A stretch of 35,473 nucleotides of DNA, taken from Avimonoglobus sp965151315. GTDB lineage: Bacteria > Bacillota > Clostridia > UBA1381. The DNA lies in contig CBCTZG010000027.1 in NCBI GenBank assembly GCA_965151315.1, positions 1 to 35,473 of the forward strand, in the 5' to 3' direction. The first letter of the stretch is position 1. Every line of letters begins with the position of its first letter. A program made the translations under genes and the position numbers. The notes under the pieces are model-generated. The model saw only the letters and a list, made by a program, of their open reading frames with translations. It was not told the DNA's origin and ran no database searches. This document shows, piece after piece, positions 15,666 to 25,027 of the stretch.

Positions 15666-16520
15666 ATGCAAATTTTAAGAAAAACCGCAGCATTTATGCT
15701 GGCTTTGCTCAGCGTGACAGTCAGCATATTTGCGGCAGATGCACCTCAGCCGCAGGAGGCAATCCGCGGGCAGAGTGAAAACCTGCAAACGGTGGAAAAG
15801 GTGTATGTGCTGCCGAACACAGAGGACGAGAGCAGTATTCCTACGGATAATTTCACTGAAAACGAAACGGAATACACGTTTGTGGAACTGAAAACACAGG
15901 ACAATACGCAGGAGGACGTTAAGGAACACAGCGAAACCGTCAGTATTCATACAAGCACAAGCAATACGCAGACGGTCATATCAAATTTCAAGCCGACTAT
16001 AGAGATTTCTACAGAGGACGGATATATCGGGACGCTGGAAATTGATTATACTACCTTAAAAGTCGCGGCAGCGGGATACGGTACGCAGAGCTATACCATA
16101 ACGGAAAGTAGAACCTATCCCAATCTTATGGACGCCGATACATCGCTTGTTCCCAAAACAATAACTAAAGACGGTTCAACGCTTAATCTGACTAATATAG
16201 GCTGGCAGACGTCTGCAAGCGATAACATTGACGGGCATGATTTGGCGGTGAGGTACACCGCAAACGCTACATATTCCGGAACGGGTACAAAAACTTATGC
16301 AAAGGGTTATATAGCAACGGCGGTGTATAAAGGTGAGATAAAGAAAGTAGTCAATGATACAATCACATATACCGCTGTGTTTCATGAAGTACCGAAACCG
16401 GAGCCTGAGAAAAAGAGCCTGCTCTCCTATTGGTGGGCATTCCTGCTTGGCGCGGGCGTTCTCGGCGGAGGCGGCTATGGCGTATACAGGCTAATACGAA
16501 AAAGAAAGAAGGGATATTAA
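15666..16520 (+). CDS. Membrane-anchored surface protein of the conjugative element
   Basis: The 284-residue protein has a signal peptide (MQILRKTAAFMLALLSVTVSIFA, cleavage near FAA-DAP) and a low-complexity acidic/Thr-rich stretch (residues about 30-110). A beta-rich section includes TVISNFKPTIEIS and YTANATYSGTGTKTYAKGYIATAVY. It ends with one membrane helix (WWAFLLGAGVLGGGGYGVYRL) and a basic KRKK tail. It is therefore a type I membrane protein with an extracellular domain. GAAAGGA precedes the ATG. The stop codon shares its last base with the start of the sortase gene, so the two are coupled. No family is recognised; similar single-pass proteins sit beside sortases in clostridial ICEs. 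Confidence 0.7.
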   Translation: MQILRKTAAFMLALLSVTVSIFAADAPQPQEAIRGQSENLQTVEKVYVLPNTEDESSIPTDNFTENETEYTFVELKTQDNTQEDVKEHSETVSIHTSTSNTQTVISNFKPTIEISTEDGYIGTLEIDYTTLKVAAAGYGTQSYTITESRTYPNLMDADTSLVPKTITKDGSTLNLTNIGWQTSASDNIDGHDLAVRYTANATYSGTGTKTYAKGYIATAVYKGEIKKVVNDTITYTAVFHEVPKPEPEKKSLLSYWWAFLLGAGVLGGGGYGVYRLIRKRKKGY

Positions 16521-17410
16521 TGAAAAAAGTTTTAAGTATAGGATTAGCGGCGTGCTGTATGATGGGCTCAACTGCATTTGCGGCAGATTACACAGTACAG
16601 CCGCCGTCGGCAGGAATATTTGGAGCGACGACTTCCATCACAAGCGTTGTTGTGGGCGATAATGTAAATAATGCTGAAATTGACAAAAGCAAAAACAGCG
16701 CGCTTATACCGCCTGCATTCGGGAGCAACACAAGCAATCTGCGCGGTACGGGTGAGCCTTTGACGCCGAATCTTGCGTCGAATTACACTGATGCGGTAAC
16801 AGGGCAAACTATAGTAGGAAATATATCAAACAGTCAGAGCGTCACAGTTACTACGAATATTAACAGCGGTGCAAATGTTGATACCGTTGTGAGCACACCC
16901 AATGTGTACACATCGCCGAACGGGGGCATATATATTCCGGGCGTGATTGATACCCGCAGTGACGATGAAAAGGATTACTATTATGAAGAAGAGGCGTTTA
17001 CTGCTGTGACAAGCAGTATGTACTATTCCGGAGGTTATCTTGCAACGTTAAAGATCCCGGCGATAAATGTAACAACTAAGGTGTATGAGGGTACAACCAA
17101 TTCTGTGCTTGCCAAGGGCGCGGGACATTTTAAGGATACCTCCATTTGGAACGGAAATGTATGCATAGCGGCGCATAACAGGGGTACAAACGCATACTTC
17201 GGCAAAATCCATACGCTGGAATACGGCGATAAAATTCAGCTTACTACAAAGAAAGGGACAAGAACATATAGGGTTTTTAACGTTGAAAAAATCTCTGTAA
17301 ACGATACGTCGAATTTGCAGGGGACAAGCGATAACATCATCACGCTGATTACCTGCGTGGCGAATCAGGCTGATTATTATCGCTGGTGCGTGCAGGGATA
17401 TGAAATCTGA
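16520..17410 (+). CDS. Secreted class D-like sortase
   Basis: The 296-residue protein has a signal peptide (cleavage near AFA-ADY, residue 22), a Ser/Thr/Asn-rich spacer, and a C-terminal sortase barrel from about residue 170 (GGYLATLKIPAINVTTKVYEG). Catalytic residues are visible: His219 in CIAAHNRG, Cys279 in TLITCVANQ and Arg288 in YYRWCV. The TLITC and short core are closest to class D sortases. It starts directly at the stop of the preceding gene (TTAATG). Sortases cleave LPXTG-like signals and join the protein to cell wall or to pilin lysines. The nearby giant adhesin ends in MPRTGY, a plausible but unusual substrate. A class C-like pilin polymerase role is the alternative. Confidence 0.85.
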   Translation: MKKVLSIGLAACCMMGSTAFAADYTVQPPSAGIFGATTSITSVVVGDNVNNAEIDKSKNSALIPPAFGSNTSNLRGTGEPLTPNLASNYTDAVTGQTIVGNISNSQSVTVTTNINSGANVDTVVSTPNVYTSPNGGIYIPGVIDTRSDDEKDYYYEEEAFTAVTSSMYYSGGYLATLKIPAINVTTKVYEGTTNSVLAKGAGHFKDTSIWNGNVCIAAHNRGTNAYFGKIHTLEYGDKIQLTTKKGTRTYRVFNVEKISVNDTSNLQGTSDNIITLITCVANQADYYRWCVQGYEI

Positions 17411-17426
17411 AAAGCTATGCGGTATC

Positions 17427-17486
17427 TATCGGACTCCCGGCAGCTTGAAGTACCAATGTACGTCGTCGCTGCCCTGTCGCCCGATA
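17427..17486 (+). ncRNA. Structured RNA-like element, copy A
   Basis: TATCGG (17427-17432) pairs with CCGATA (17481-17486), GGCAGC (17439-17444) with GCTGCC (17468-17473), and GTAC (17450-17453) with GTAC (17458-17461), leaving an internal loop TTGAA/GTCGTC and a CAAT tip. The inner part closely matches an element at 25028-25098, with different but still complementary stem bases. It lies in the 124-base gap between sortase and transglutaminase genes. A further 6-bp hairpin (17490-17511, TATCCG/CGGATA) follows just before the ribosome site. Family not recognised. Confidence 0.6.
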
Positions 17487-17534
17487 ATATATCCGCCTAT
17501 CTTTCCGGATAATACAAATATGGAGGAAAATATC

Positions 17535-18587
17535 ATGAAAAAAGCTTACTCATTTTTACACGGCTTCATTTGTGCCGCGCTTATCGGCACATCGGTAAAG
17601 GTATTTGCAAACACAGGAATAATTGCTGCGCTTACCTCGCAGATATTCTATTGGAACAATAACAAAATATATCTGGAGGCGTATAATATAAACGGCTGCA
17701 ACTACGTCCGGCTGCGTGACGCGGCGGAAATTTTCGGCGTTGACGTGTCGTATGATTATGCTGATAATGCGGTTTACCTCGGTGAACAGCCGGCGGGAAT
17801 CCATATAGCTGACGGCAGCGATTATGCAAAAGAGGACTATTCAGCCTACGCTAATCAAGCAATATTTGACGATACCTACACAAAGGCGGCATATAACGCA
17901 ATAAGACAGTCTATTGCCGATCGTGAGGAGATAACGGCAGGAAATAATGCTGACGGATATAACGAAAACTATTCCTACGCACATTTTGTAGACTATACGC
18001 AGACCATTCAGCAGTCGGGACAAACTTATCTCGCCATGAACAGCGTATTGGGAAGCTTGAACGGCTACTATGTATATCTGTTAGGACATGAGCCGGATTT
18101 AAAAAATCTCGGTAAATATCCCGGTTATTACATCTGCAAGCCTACCATACATGCTTATCACTCCGAGGCAAACCGTGCTACCGACAGCTTTGTTACAGAC
18201 TTGGATGAGCTTAGCGGAAGCGACAAGATAATAAAAATAGCAAATTACATCTGTGACAAGCTATACTATGACATAAATGCGCCTTGTCCGGGATTTAACA
18301 AGCTTTTTACATCAGAGACTCCGATGGGAGGCAGATGCGGGGATTATGCAACGGCATTTGTTTATCTATGCCAAAGAGCTGATATTCCGTGTCTGGTGAT
18401 GCAGGATGATGATCATGCGTGGAATGCGGTGTATGTTGACGGCAAGTGGGAAACGGTAGACGTATGCAACTATGATACGGCGAGGTCGGACATATGGCTG
18501 TTTACAGAAAATTATCCAAAAAGCGATATTTCGCCGCAGAAAACGCAGTTTACCAAAGAGCTGCTTGTACCCGGTTCAACTAAATAA
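17535..18587 (+). CDS. Secreted transglutaminase-like protein with stalk domain
   Basis: The 350-residue protein starts with a signal peptide (HGFICAALIGTSVKVFA, cleavage near residue 25). It then has a short copper-amine-oxidase-N-like unit (NKIYLEAYNINGCNYVRLRDAAEIFGVDVSYD, about 42-75). The transglutaminase-like core holds Cys268 in GGRCGDYATAF, His294 in DDDHAWNAV and Asp309 in WETVDVCNYD, the complete papain-like triad of the family. TATGGAGGAAAATATC precedes the ATG, chosen over an upstream ATG without a ribosome site. Such proteins can cross-link Gln and Lys side chains or act as peptidases on wall or surface proteins. Its position between sortase and a giant adhesin suggests it acts on surface proteins of the element. 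Confidence 0.85.
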   Translation: MKKAYSFLHGFICAALIGTSVKVFANTGIIAALTSQIFYWNNNKIYLEAYNINGCNYVRLRDAAEIFGVDVSYDYADNAVYLGEQPAGIHIADGSDYAKEDYSAYANQAIFDDTYTKAAYNAIRQSIADREEITAGNNADGYNENYSYAHFVDYTQTIQQSGQTYLAMNSVLGSLNGYYVYLLGHEPDLKNLGKYPGYYICKPTIHAYHSEANRATDSFVTDLDELSGSDKIIKIANYICDKLYYDINAPCPGFNKLFTSETPMGGRCGDYATAFVYLCQRADIPCLVMQDDDHAWNAVYVDGKWETVDVCNYDTARSDIWLFTENYPKSDISPQKTQFTKELLVPGSTK

Positions 18588-18596
18588 CTATTTAAG

Positions 18597-18622
18597 GGAC
18601 ACATTGCAAAATGTGTTCTTTT
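18597..18622 (+). terminator. Hairpin with T run, terminator or attenuator
   Basis: GGACACATT pairs with AATGTGTTC around a GCAA loop, followed by CTTTTATT. It sits between the transglutaminase-like and giant adhesin genes and would end or reduce read-through into the adhesin gene. The T run is short, so partial termination is more likely than complete. Confidence 0.55.
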
Positions 18623-18655
18623 ATTATACGAAAATAATAAAGGAGAAATGCCAAC

Positions 18656-21600
18656 ATGAAACAAAAAATATTAACGATAATGCTTGCGGCGCTGCTGATA
18701 TTTCAGTATATACCCGTATTTGCCGACTCAATTTCAGACGGCAAAAGTACGTATGTGACGATTGCTAAAGGTCATTACGGTTCATATTTATACACGACAG
18801 ACGGAAATAAAATCGGCGCGCGCAACTGGATTTATACAACTAACGACGGTATAACAGGTCCGGGCTATTGTGTAAATTATGATTTGACAGCAGTGGATTC
18901 AACAACACGCCTGACTATTGCAGGCCTGTTTACTTCAAGCCCGCAGACGGCGGGCGCTTTTGCATCGGGATACCCGCAGCGTTCGCTTGATGAATTTCTG
19001 CAAATATATCTTCCCGATTATCCCGAGCTTGCCGGACTTACTGAGAATGAATTTGCCAATGCAACCCAGTTTTCCATATGGGCGACTCTCGGACAGCTTG
19101 CAATCGAAGGCACTGATTTTACAAACGGCAGAACAACGCTTCCCGTCCAGTATGAGAACGCTCAGAAAATACGTATTTACCGCGCTATTCAGATTATTCT
19201 TGATAATGCCAAGCATTGGGACAGAATATATAAAACGGGGCTTAGTATCAGGACGGGAATGGAAGAACCCGGCTCGATTGTAAATATAGAAACGCAGCAC
19301 GGTATTTCAGAAGCAGCCGAAAAAAATTACTATGGTATTAAACTTGAAACCATTAACGGAGTGGAGTACTATACCCGCCCGTTTACCGTGGCGTCCGCAA
19401 CCTCTACATGGAAACATGATTACTTTATTGAGCTTTGGACGGAGAATGCGCCCGAAGGTACTATCATGACGGACTTAAGCAATAATGTTCTTGATACTGT
19501 ATTCTGGGACGGTGTTACAAGATATAAGACTCCGACTGCAATCAGAGTGACCGATATAAACGACAACGGCAGCGAGTATGTGGGGCAGTTCAAGCTTTGT
19601 ATGCCTGTCCGGGCAACGCCGAAGTCGGGAGACGTCACAATTCATGCATCCTCTACAGCCGCGCAGTACAATCTCTATCTTGCCAACAATACCGATAATA
19701 CCCAGCAGAGCTACATCATAGCCGATCCCGCATATACAAGCGTAAATTGCATCGGCAGTTTAAAATGGAATGAAGTAGTGTCTGTCTATGGCAGGCTGAT
19801 ACTGAATAAGGTGGACGGAATGGGCGCGCCGCTTCCGGGAGCAATATTCAGGCTGACGGGAACGGACGGCAGCAGCTTTGAGGGTACAAGTAATCAGAAC
19901 GGTGAAATCATATGGGAGTATCTTAATCCTGATATACAGTACACTTTGGAAGAGCTGCAAGCGCCGGAGGGCTGCCTGAAAGCCGAGCCTATGACTGTGA
20001 GCGTACCGCGGGGACAGACGGCAACGGTTACGGTAAAAAACAGCAGCTTCAGAAGCGTTAAAATCAAAAAGACCGACGCACAAAACGGCGCGTCGCTGAA
20101 AGACGCTGTCTTTAGGCTTGAGCAGATAGACGGAGGCTATACGACAGACGCTTCAACAAGCCATGACGGCGTAATTGAATTTATTGGTACGTCGCTGCCG
20201 TTTGGTACATACAAGGCGTATGAGACGCAGGCTCCCGACGGCTATGAAAAGGACAGCGAAATCCAAACCTTTACATGGGACGGAACGGCGGATATTACGC
20301 TGACCTTTAAAAATATCCGTAAACCCACGCTTACGCTGGTAAAAATGGATAAATCCACTAATGATGCAGTTATCGGTGCGGTATTTAAGGTATATAAGGA
20401 CGGAAAGCTTGTTACAACGGTTAAGACTGATAATGCCGGTTATGCAAGAATTTCGGGATTGTCCGAGGGATATTATGAAATTGAGGAAAGTGTCGCTCCG
20501 AAAGGATATATTTTAGACAGCGAGAAACACGGAATATATGTAAATCCATACAATCCGGCGGTTGACGATGATCCTGTTCTTGTGCTGACAAATGAGAAAA
20601 AGCCGGGACTTGTGATTGAAAAGCTGGACTCTGAAACCTTAAAGCCGATGCAAGGCACGACCTTTGCAGTGTATAAGGATACAACCTTGATTGGAGAATA
20701 TAAGACGAACGCAGATGGGCTTATTGAACTTACCGATTTAGAACCGGGGACGTATACCGTAAAGGAAATCAAGACTGATTCAAGCCATATTGTGCAAGGG
20801 TGCCCGCAGTCGGTAGAATTGGTTGCGGGAAAGAGCGCGCATCTTATCTTTTTTAACAAAACCAAGCCGGGAATCGGTATTACGAAGATTGACGCGGAAA
20901 CCAAGAAACCGCTTGCGGACGCAGTATTCCGTATTGAAAAACTGGACGGCAGCTTTACAAAGGATTATACAACTGACAGAAATGGTGAAATTGATTTATC
21001 CGATTTGGAACCGGGTGCATATTCTGTGACGGAAACAGCCGCGCCGGAGGGGTATGTCATTGATAGCGAAAGCCGCACCTTTGAAGCAATCGCGGGAGAA
21101 AACGTGCAGCTCATCTTTACCAATACGAAAAAGCCAAACCTGACAGTAAAAAAGCTGGACGCTGATACATTAAAGCCCCTTTCGGGCGCTGTAATCAGAA
21201 TTGCGAACCTTTCCGGGAGTATGACGGTAGATAAGACGACTGACGATAACGGCGAGATTGTGCTGGAGGGCATTGACGAGGGTATCTATACAGTGCAGGA
21301 AATTACCGCCCCGTCCGGATATCTCTTAAATGATGAAATACGCCATATTGAAGTCAAGGCAGGAACAAATAACAGCGTGGTGATTGCAAATACAAGAAAG
21401 CCGAGCCTTACAATAAAAAAGTATGACAGCTTAACAGGAAAACCAATGGCGGATACCAAATTCGAGGTATATCTGGATACTACGCTTATAGGCACATATA
21501 TCACGAATATGAACGGTGAAATCCTGCTGCACGATTTAAAACCCGGAACATATACCGCGAAAGAGATTGCATCGGATGACGGACATATTGTAAATTCCAC

Positions 21601-24600
21601 GCCGCAGTCGATTGAGATAACAGAGGACAGCGGCGAACGAGCAATTCTCGTATTCTTAAACGACCAAAAGCCATATATGCGTTTGGTAAAGCTGGACGCT
21701 GATACAATGCAGCCGCTTGTAAATGCGGTATTCAAATTCAAAAAAGTCGGCGGCAGCTTTGAAAAGGAATATACCACCGATGAAAACGGCGAGGTAAGAT
21801 TGGATAATCTTGAACCGGGCGCATATACCGTTACAGAGTTAAAAGCGCCGGACGGTTACCTGATTGACGACGCCGAGCGTATTGTGCAGGTAAACGGCAA
21901 TGAATATGCAACCTTTGTGTTTACCGATACAAAGAAACCGTCGCTTAAAATTCTGAAGTACGACGCGTACAACAATAAATATCTGTCGGGCGCAGCCTTC
22001 AGAATTGCAAAGATTGAGGATGGCAGTAATTATCTTGACCGTATCACAGAGACAAACGGCAGTATTGAGATAGACAATCTGGAGCCGGGTGTATATTCCG
22101 TGAAGGAAATTGAAGCTCCAAGCGGATATGTGCTGAACAGTACGGAGTATCATGTGGAGCTGTTCGGCGGGAAACAATCTCAGCTTGTAGTTGTCAATGA
22201 GGAAAAACCGAGCCTGAAAATCGTAAAAACAGACGCTTTAACAGGCGAACCGCTGGCGGGGGTAGGCTTTTTAGTGAAGAAAGCGGAAGGTGAAACAGAG
22301 AATACCGTTGTCACGGACGAAAACGGCGAAGCAGTATTGACTCATCTTGATACAGGTATCTATGAGGTAATAGAAAAGAGTGTGCCCAACGGATATTTGC
22401 TTGACGAAAATCCGCAGCTTGTAACGCTTGCGCCGAATAGAACGAGTGTGGTGCGGTTCAAGAATTATCCAAAACCGAGCCTGACAATCAATAAGGTAGA
22501 CAGCATTACAAAAGACGTATTAAAAGGCGCAAAGTTTAACATCGTTTATGCATCAAGAAATACTTTTACGGGCGAAATTAACGATATGGGCAGCTTTCAA
22601 ACTGATGAAAACGGTCAGATTAAGCTATATAACTTAAAAGACGGTTGGTACAAGATTACCGAAACAGAAGCGCCGGACGGATACAAAATAAAGGACAAGG
22701 CGCAGGAAATATATATCAAAGCCGGAGAAAATAAAGAGGTGACATTTGAAAATATTCCGCTTTCGGCATTGGTAATAAAGAAGGCCGACGCTGTAACGGG
22801 AAAGGTTTTGCAGGGGGCAAAATTCCGCATACGTTATCTTTCTGGTACAAGCGGCACCGGCGGTACGGTAATCGGCGAATATACGACCTCGGTAAACGGT
22901 ACAATCGTAATAAACCGATTGAAAGCAGGTACATATATCGTGGAGGAAACAAAGGCGCCTGACGGATATATCATCAATGATGCACCCGAAACAGTATATA
23001 TTTCAGGCAAGGAGCAGGATGTTATCACTGTAGAATTTGAAAACTACGCCGATGGTGGTCTGATTATCCGAAAGCTCGATAGCCAAACCAAGCAACCGCT
23101 TGCGGGCGCTGAATTTAAGGTAACTACCTCAAGCGGAGAATTTGTGGCAAATCAGGGCGGGGCAACAAGTTCAAACGGCATTTATGTAACCGACCAAACA
23201 GGACAAATCCATATTACAGGCATTGAGGCAGGAACGACCTTGGTTGTTACCGAAACCAAAGCGCCGGACGGCTATGTTTTGGAAACGGTTTCACAGACTG
23301 TTGTTATCAATAAGGGCGATATACAAACCCTTACATTTTACAACAAACCTGACAGCGGGCTTATTATCACAAAGCTTGATAAGCGCACAGGAGAGCCGCT
23401 TTACGGGGCGGTATTCAAGGTGACAAGGGACGACGGCAGTGTTGTCGGAAACGCTAACGGCAGATACACTACCGACCGCAATGGTATGATACACATTTAT
23501 GGGCTGGAAACGGATACATATATCGTAACTGAGATTGAAGCGCCGGACGGATACACGCTTGATACAAAGCCACAGACGATAAAGCTGAAATCGGGCGAAA
23601 CGCATGAGCTGACCTTCTACAACGAGTCAGTCGGCGGTATCCGTATTACAAAGCTTGACGAAGAAACACGCCGGCCTATCCGTAATGTAGAGTTTGAAGT
23701 TGAATATATGAACGGTCGGCGCGTGGGTACTTACCGCACCGATTCAAACGGTGTGATTGACATTGACGGACTGGAAAACGGTTGGTACACCATTGTGGAA
23801 AAGAAAGCGGCAAGCGGGTATATTCTTGACTCCGAGCCGCACGACGTTGAGGTAAAGGACGGCAAAATCACAAGGGTAACGCTGACAAACCGGAAAGCCT
23901 CCTCATTTCTTATCCATAAGGTAGATTCGACAACGGGTAAAGGCATTTATGGCGTAACTTTCCTTGTATCCGATAGATACGGTAATCCCGTTGCACAATA
24001 TACCTCCGACCAAAACGGTTATGTGTATATGGACAATACCGATTTAAAGGACGGGAAATATTATATCCGTGAGATTTCTGTACCGCAGGGATATGTGATT
24101 GATACAGAGGTAAAGACCTTCTATGTTGAATATGGACAGACCTCCAATATTACATGGTACAACACCCCGACACAGGCGCAGATACAGATTGTGAAAAAGT
24201 CAGCAGATGATAACCAAATCAACGGACTTGCGGCGGGAAGTCTTTTAGAAGGAGCAACTTTTGAAATATATGACAGAGGCGGAAATATTGTCGATACCGT
24301 TAAAACAGATAAGAACGGCAGAGCTGCTTCAAAGACCTTGCCGCTTGGACTTTATACGGTGCGGGAAACACAGGCGCCGGCATATTATTCTGTTAATGAA
24401 ACAGTCATGACGGCAAACCTTGAATTTTCCGGGCAGATTGTAACTTTTGAGGTGCTGGATAAGTCAGTATCAACAGGAGTTTCCATTATTAAGCGCGGGT
24501 ATAATGAGGTCATGCCGAATAATCCGCTGGTATATACTTTTACCAATATTGCGAACACTTCAAGCGTCCCACTTGATAGCTTCTATTGGCGGGATACCCT

Positions 24601-25015
24601 GCCGTCGGCAATCCGCAGTGAAAAGCTGGTGACAGGTACATACAATCAGCAGCTCAGCTACAAGATTGTGTATCAGACAAATCTTTCAAACGGAGAATAC
24701 CGGACAATAAATGACAACCTCTCCACCAGCCGCAACTACGCATTGGATATTTCAAACGCAGCCTTAGGGCTTGCCTCAAATGAGTATATCACGGAAATTA
24801 TGTTTGTATTCGGACATGTAAAAGCCGGATTTGCACAGGTAGAAACACCGTATCTGTATGCGCATTCCATTGCAGGATTACCGAATGGAGCAAGTTTTGT
24901 TAATCAGGCAGATGTAGGCGGCGTGTATAACGGTCAATGGATTACAAGTGTCTCAAGATGGGTAACGAAGGTATATAACTATACGCATATTGAAATGCCA
25001 AGAACAGGCTATTAA
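18656..25015 (+). CDS. Giant surface adhesin: thioester head, 17 Cna_B/SpaA domains
   Basis: The 2119-residue protein has a signal peptide (cleavage near VFA-DSI). Its N-terminal domain resembles thioester adhesin heads: GYCVNYDL supplies Cys72 and ATQFSIWATLGQ supplies Gln138 (the TQxxIW motif), the pair that forms a reactive internal thioester. From about residue 379, 17 Cna_B-type repeats follow. Each begins with a K-x-D strand, has TDxNGxIxLxxL and ends with YxVxExxAPxGY; the Lys and Glu are those that form isopeptide bonds. The last 200 residues are a different beta-rich domain (YTFTNIANTSSVPLDSFYWRDTLP). The C-terminus is EMPRTGY, then stop, with no hydrophobic anchor or basic tail. AAAGGAG precedes the ATG. 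Such stalks bind host or partner-cell surfaces covalently. Here mating-pair adhesion is the likely role (inference). Confidence 0.92.
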   Translation: MKQKILTIMLAALLIFQYIPVFADSISDGKSTYVTIAKGHYGSYLYTTDGNKIGARNWIYTTNDGITGPGYCVNYDLTAVDSTTRLTIAGLFTSSPQTAGAFASGYPQRSLDEFLQIYLPDYPELAGLTENEFANATQFSIWATLGQLAIEGTDFTNGRTTLPVQYENAQKIRIYRAIQIILDNAKHWDRIYKTGLSIRTGMEEPGSIVNIETQHGISEAAEKNYYGIKLETINGVEYYTRPFTVASATSTWKHDYFIELWTENAPEGTIMTDLSNNVLDTVFWDGVTRYKTPTAIRVTDINDNGSEYVGQFKLCMPVRATPKSGDVTIHASSTAAQYNLYLANNTDNTQQSYIIADPAYTSVNCIGSLKWNEVVSVYGRLILNKVDGMGAPLPGAIFRLTGTDGSSFEGTSNQNGEIIWEYLNPDIQYTLEELQAPEGCLKAEPMTVSVPRGQTATVTVKNSSFRSVKIKKTDAQNGASLKDAVFRLEQIDGGYTTDASTSHDGVIEFIGTSLPFGTYKAYETQAPDGYEKDSEIQTFTWDGTADITLTFKNIRKPTLTLVKMDKSTNDAVIGAVFKVYKDGKLVTTVKTDNAGYARISGLSEGYYEIEESVAPKGYILDSEKHGIYVNPYNPAVDDDPVLVLTNEKKPGLVIEKLDSETLKPMQGTTFAVYKDTTLIGEYKTNADGLIELTDLEPGTYTVKEIKTDSSHIVQGCPQSVELVAGKSAHLIFFNKTKPGIGITKIDAETKKPLADAVFRIEKLDGSFTKDYTTDRNGEIDLSDLEPGAYSVTETAAPEGYVIDSESRTFEAIAGENVQLIFTNTKKPNLTVKKLDADTLKPLSGAVIRIANLSGSMTVDKTTDDNGEIVLEGIDEGIYTVQEITAPSGYLLNDEIRHIEVKAGTNNSVVIANTRKPSLTIKKYDSLTGKPMADTKFEVYLDTTLIGTYITNMNGEILLHDLKPGTYTAKEIASDDGHIVNSTPQSIEITEDSGERAILVFLNDQKPYMRLVKLDADTMQPLVNAVFKFKKVGGSFEKEYTTDENGEVRLDNLEPGAYTVTELKAPDGYLIDDAERIVQVNGNEYATFVFTDTKKPSLKILKYDAYNNKYLSGAAFRIAKIEDGSNYLDRITETNGSIEIDNLEPGVYSVKEIEAPSGYVLNSTEYHVELFGGKQSQLVVVNEEKPSLKIVKTDALTGEPLAGVGFLVKKAEGETENTVVTDENGEAVLTHLDTGIYEVIEKSVPNGYLLDENPQLVTLAPNRTSVVRFKNYPKPSLTINKVDSITKDVLKGAKFNIVYASRNTFTGEINDMGSFQTDENGQIKLYNLKDGWYKITETEAPDGYKIKDKAQEIYIKAGENKEVTFENIPLSALVIKKADAVTGKVLQGAKFRIRYLSGTSGTGGTVIGEYTTSVNGTIVINRLKAGTYIVEETKAPDGYIINDAPETVYISGKEQDVITVEFENYADGGLIIRKLDSQTKQPLAGAEFKVTTSSGEFVANQGGATSSNGIYVTDQTGQIHITGIEAGTTLVVTETKAPDGYVLETVSQTVVINKGDIQTLTFYNKPDSGLIITKLDKRTGEPLYGAVFKVTRDDGSVVGNANGRYTTDRNGMIHIYGLETDTYIVTEIEAPDGYTLDTKPQTIKLKSGETHELTFYNESVGGIRITKLDEETRRPIRNVEFEVEYMNGRRVGTYRTDSNGVIDIDGLENGWYTIVEKKAASGYILDSEPHDVEVKDGKITRVTLTNRKASSFLIHKVDSTTGKGIYGVTFLVSDRYGNPVAQYTSDQNGYVYMDNTDLKDGKYYIREISVPQGYVIDTEVKTFYVEYGQTSNITWYNTPTQAQIQIVKKSADDNQINGLAAGSLLEGATFEIYDRGGNIVDTVKTDKNGRAASKTLPLGLYTVRETQAPAYYSVNETVMTANLEFSGQIVTFEVLDKSVSTGVSIIKRGYNEVMPNNPLVYTFTNIANTSSVPLDSFYWRDTLPSAIRSEKLVTGTYNQQLSYKIVYQTNLSNGEYRTINDNLSTSRNYALDISNAALGLASNEYITEIMFVFGHVKAGFAQVETPYLYAHSIAGLPNGASFVNQADVGGVYNGQWITSVSRWVTKVYNYTHIEMPRTGY
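19790..24470 (+). repeat. Seventeen Cna_B domain repeats, with a three-domain super-repeat
   Basis: Units average about 92 residues. Units 4 and 7 share the rare ending KEI...HIV...PQS in place of APxGY, with TTLIGxY in their middles. Units 5 and 8 share GSF.K.YTTD.NGE and EPGAY.VTE. Units 6 and 9 share L-x-GA and APSGY. The order 4-5-6 is thus repeated as 7-8-9, pointing to duplication of a three-domain block. Nucleotide identity between blocks is not obvious by eye, so the duplication is old. Confidence 0.75.
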
Positions 25016-25027
25016 AAACCGGCTAAA

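Noticed and set aside
18472..18768. 98-residue frame overlapping the transglutaminase end and adhesin start
   Set aside because: It runs through the terminator hairpin and two well-supported genes in another frame.
19790..24470. CRISPR-like or DNA tandem array
   Set aside because: The periodicity of about 275 bases is at protein level (Cna_B domains); the DNA copies are strongly diverged and there are no short direct repeats with spacers.
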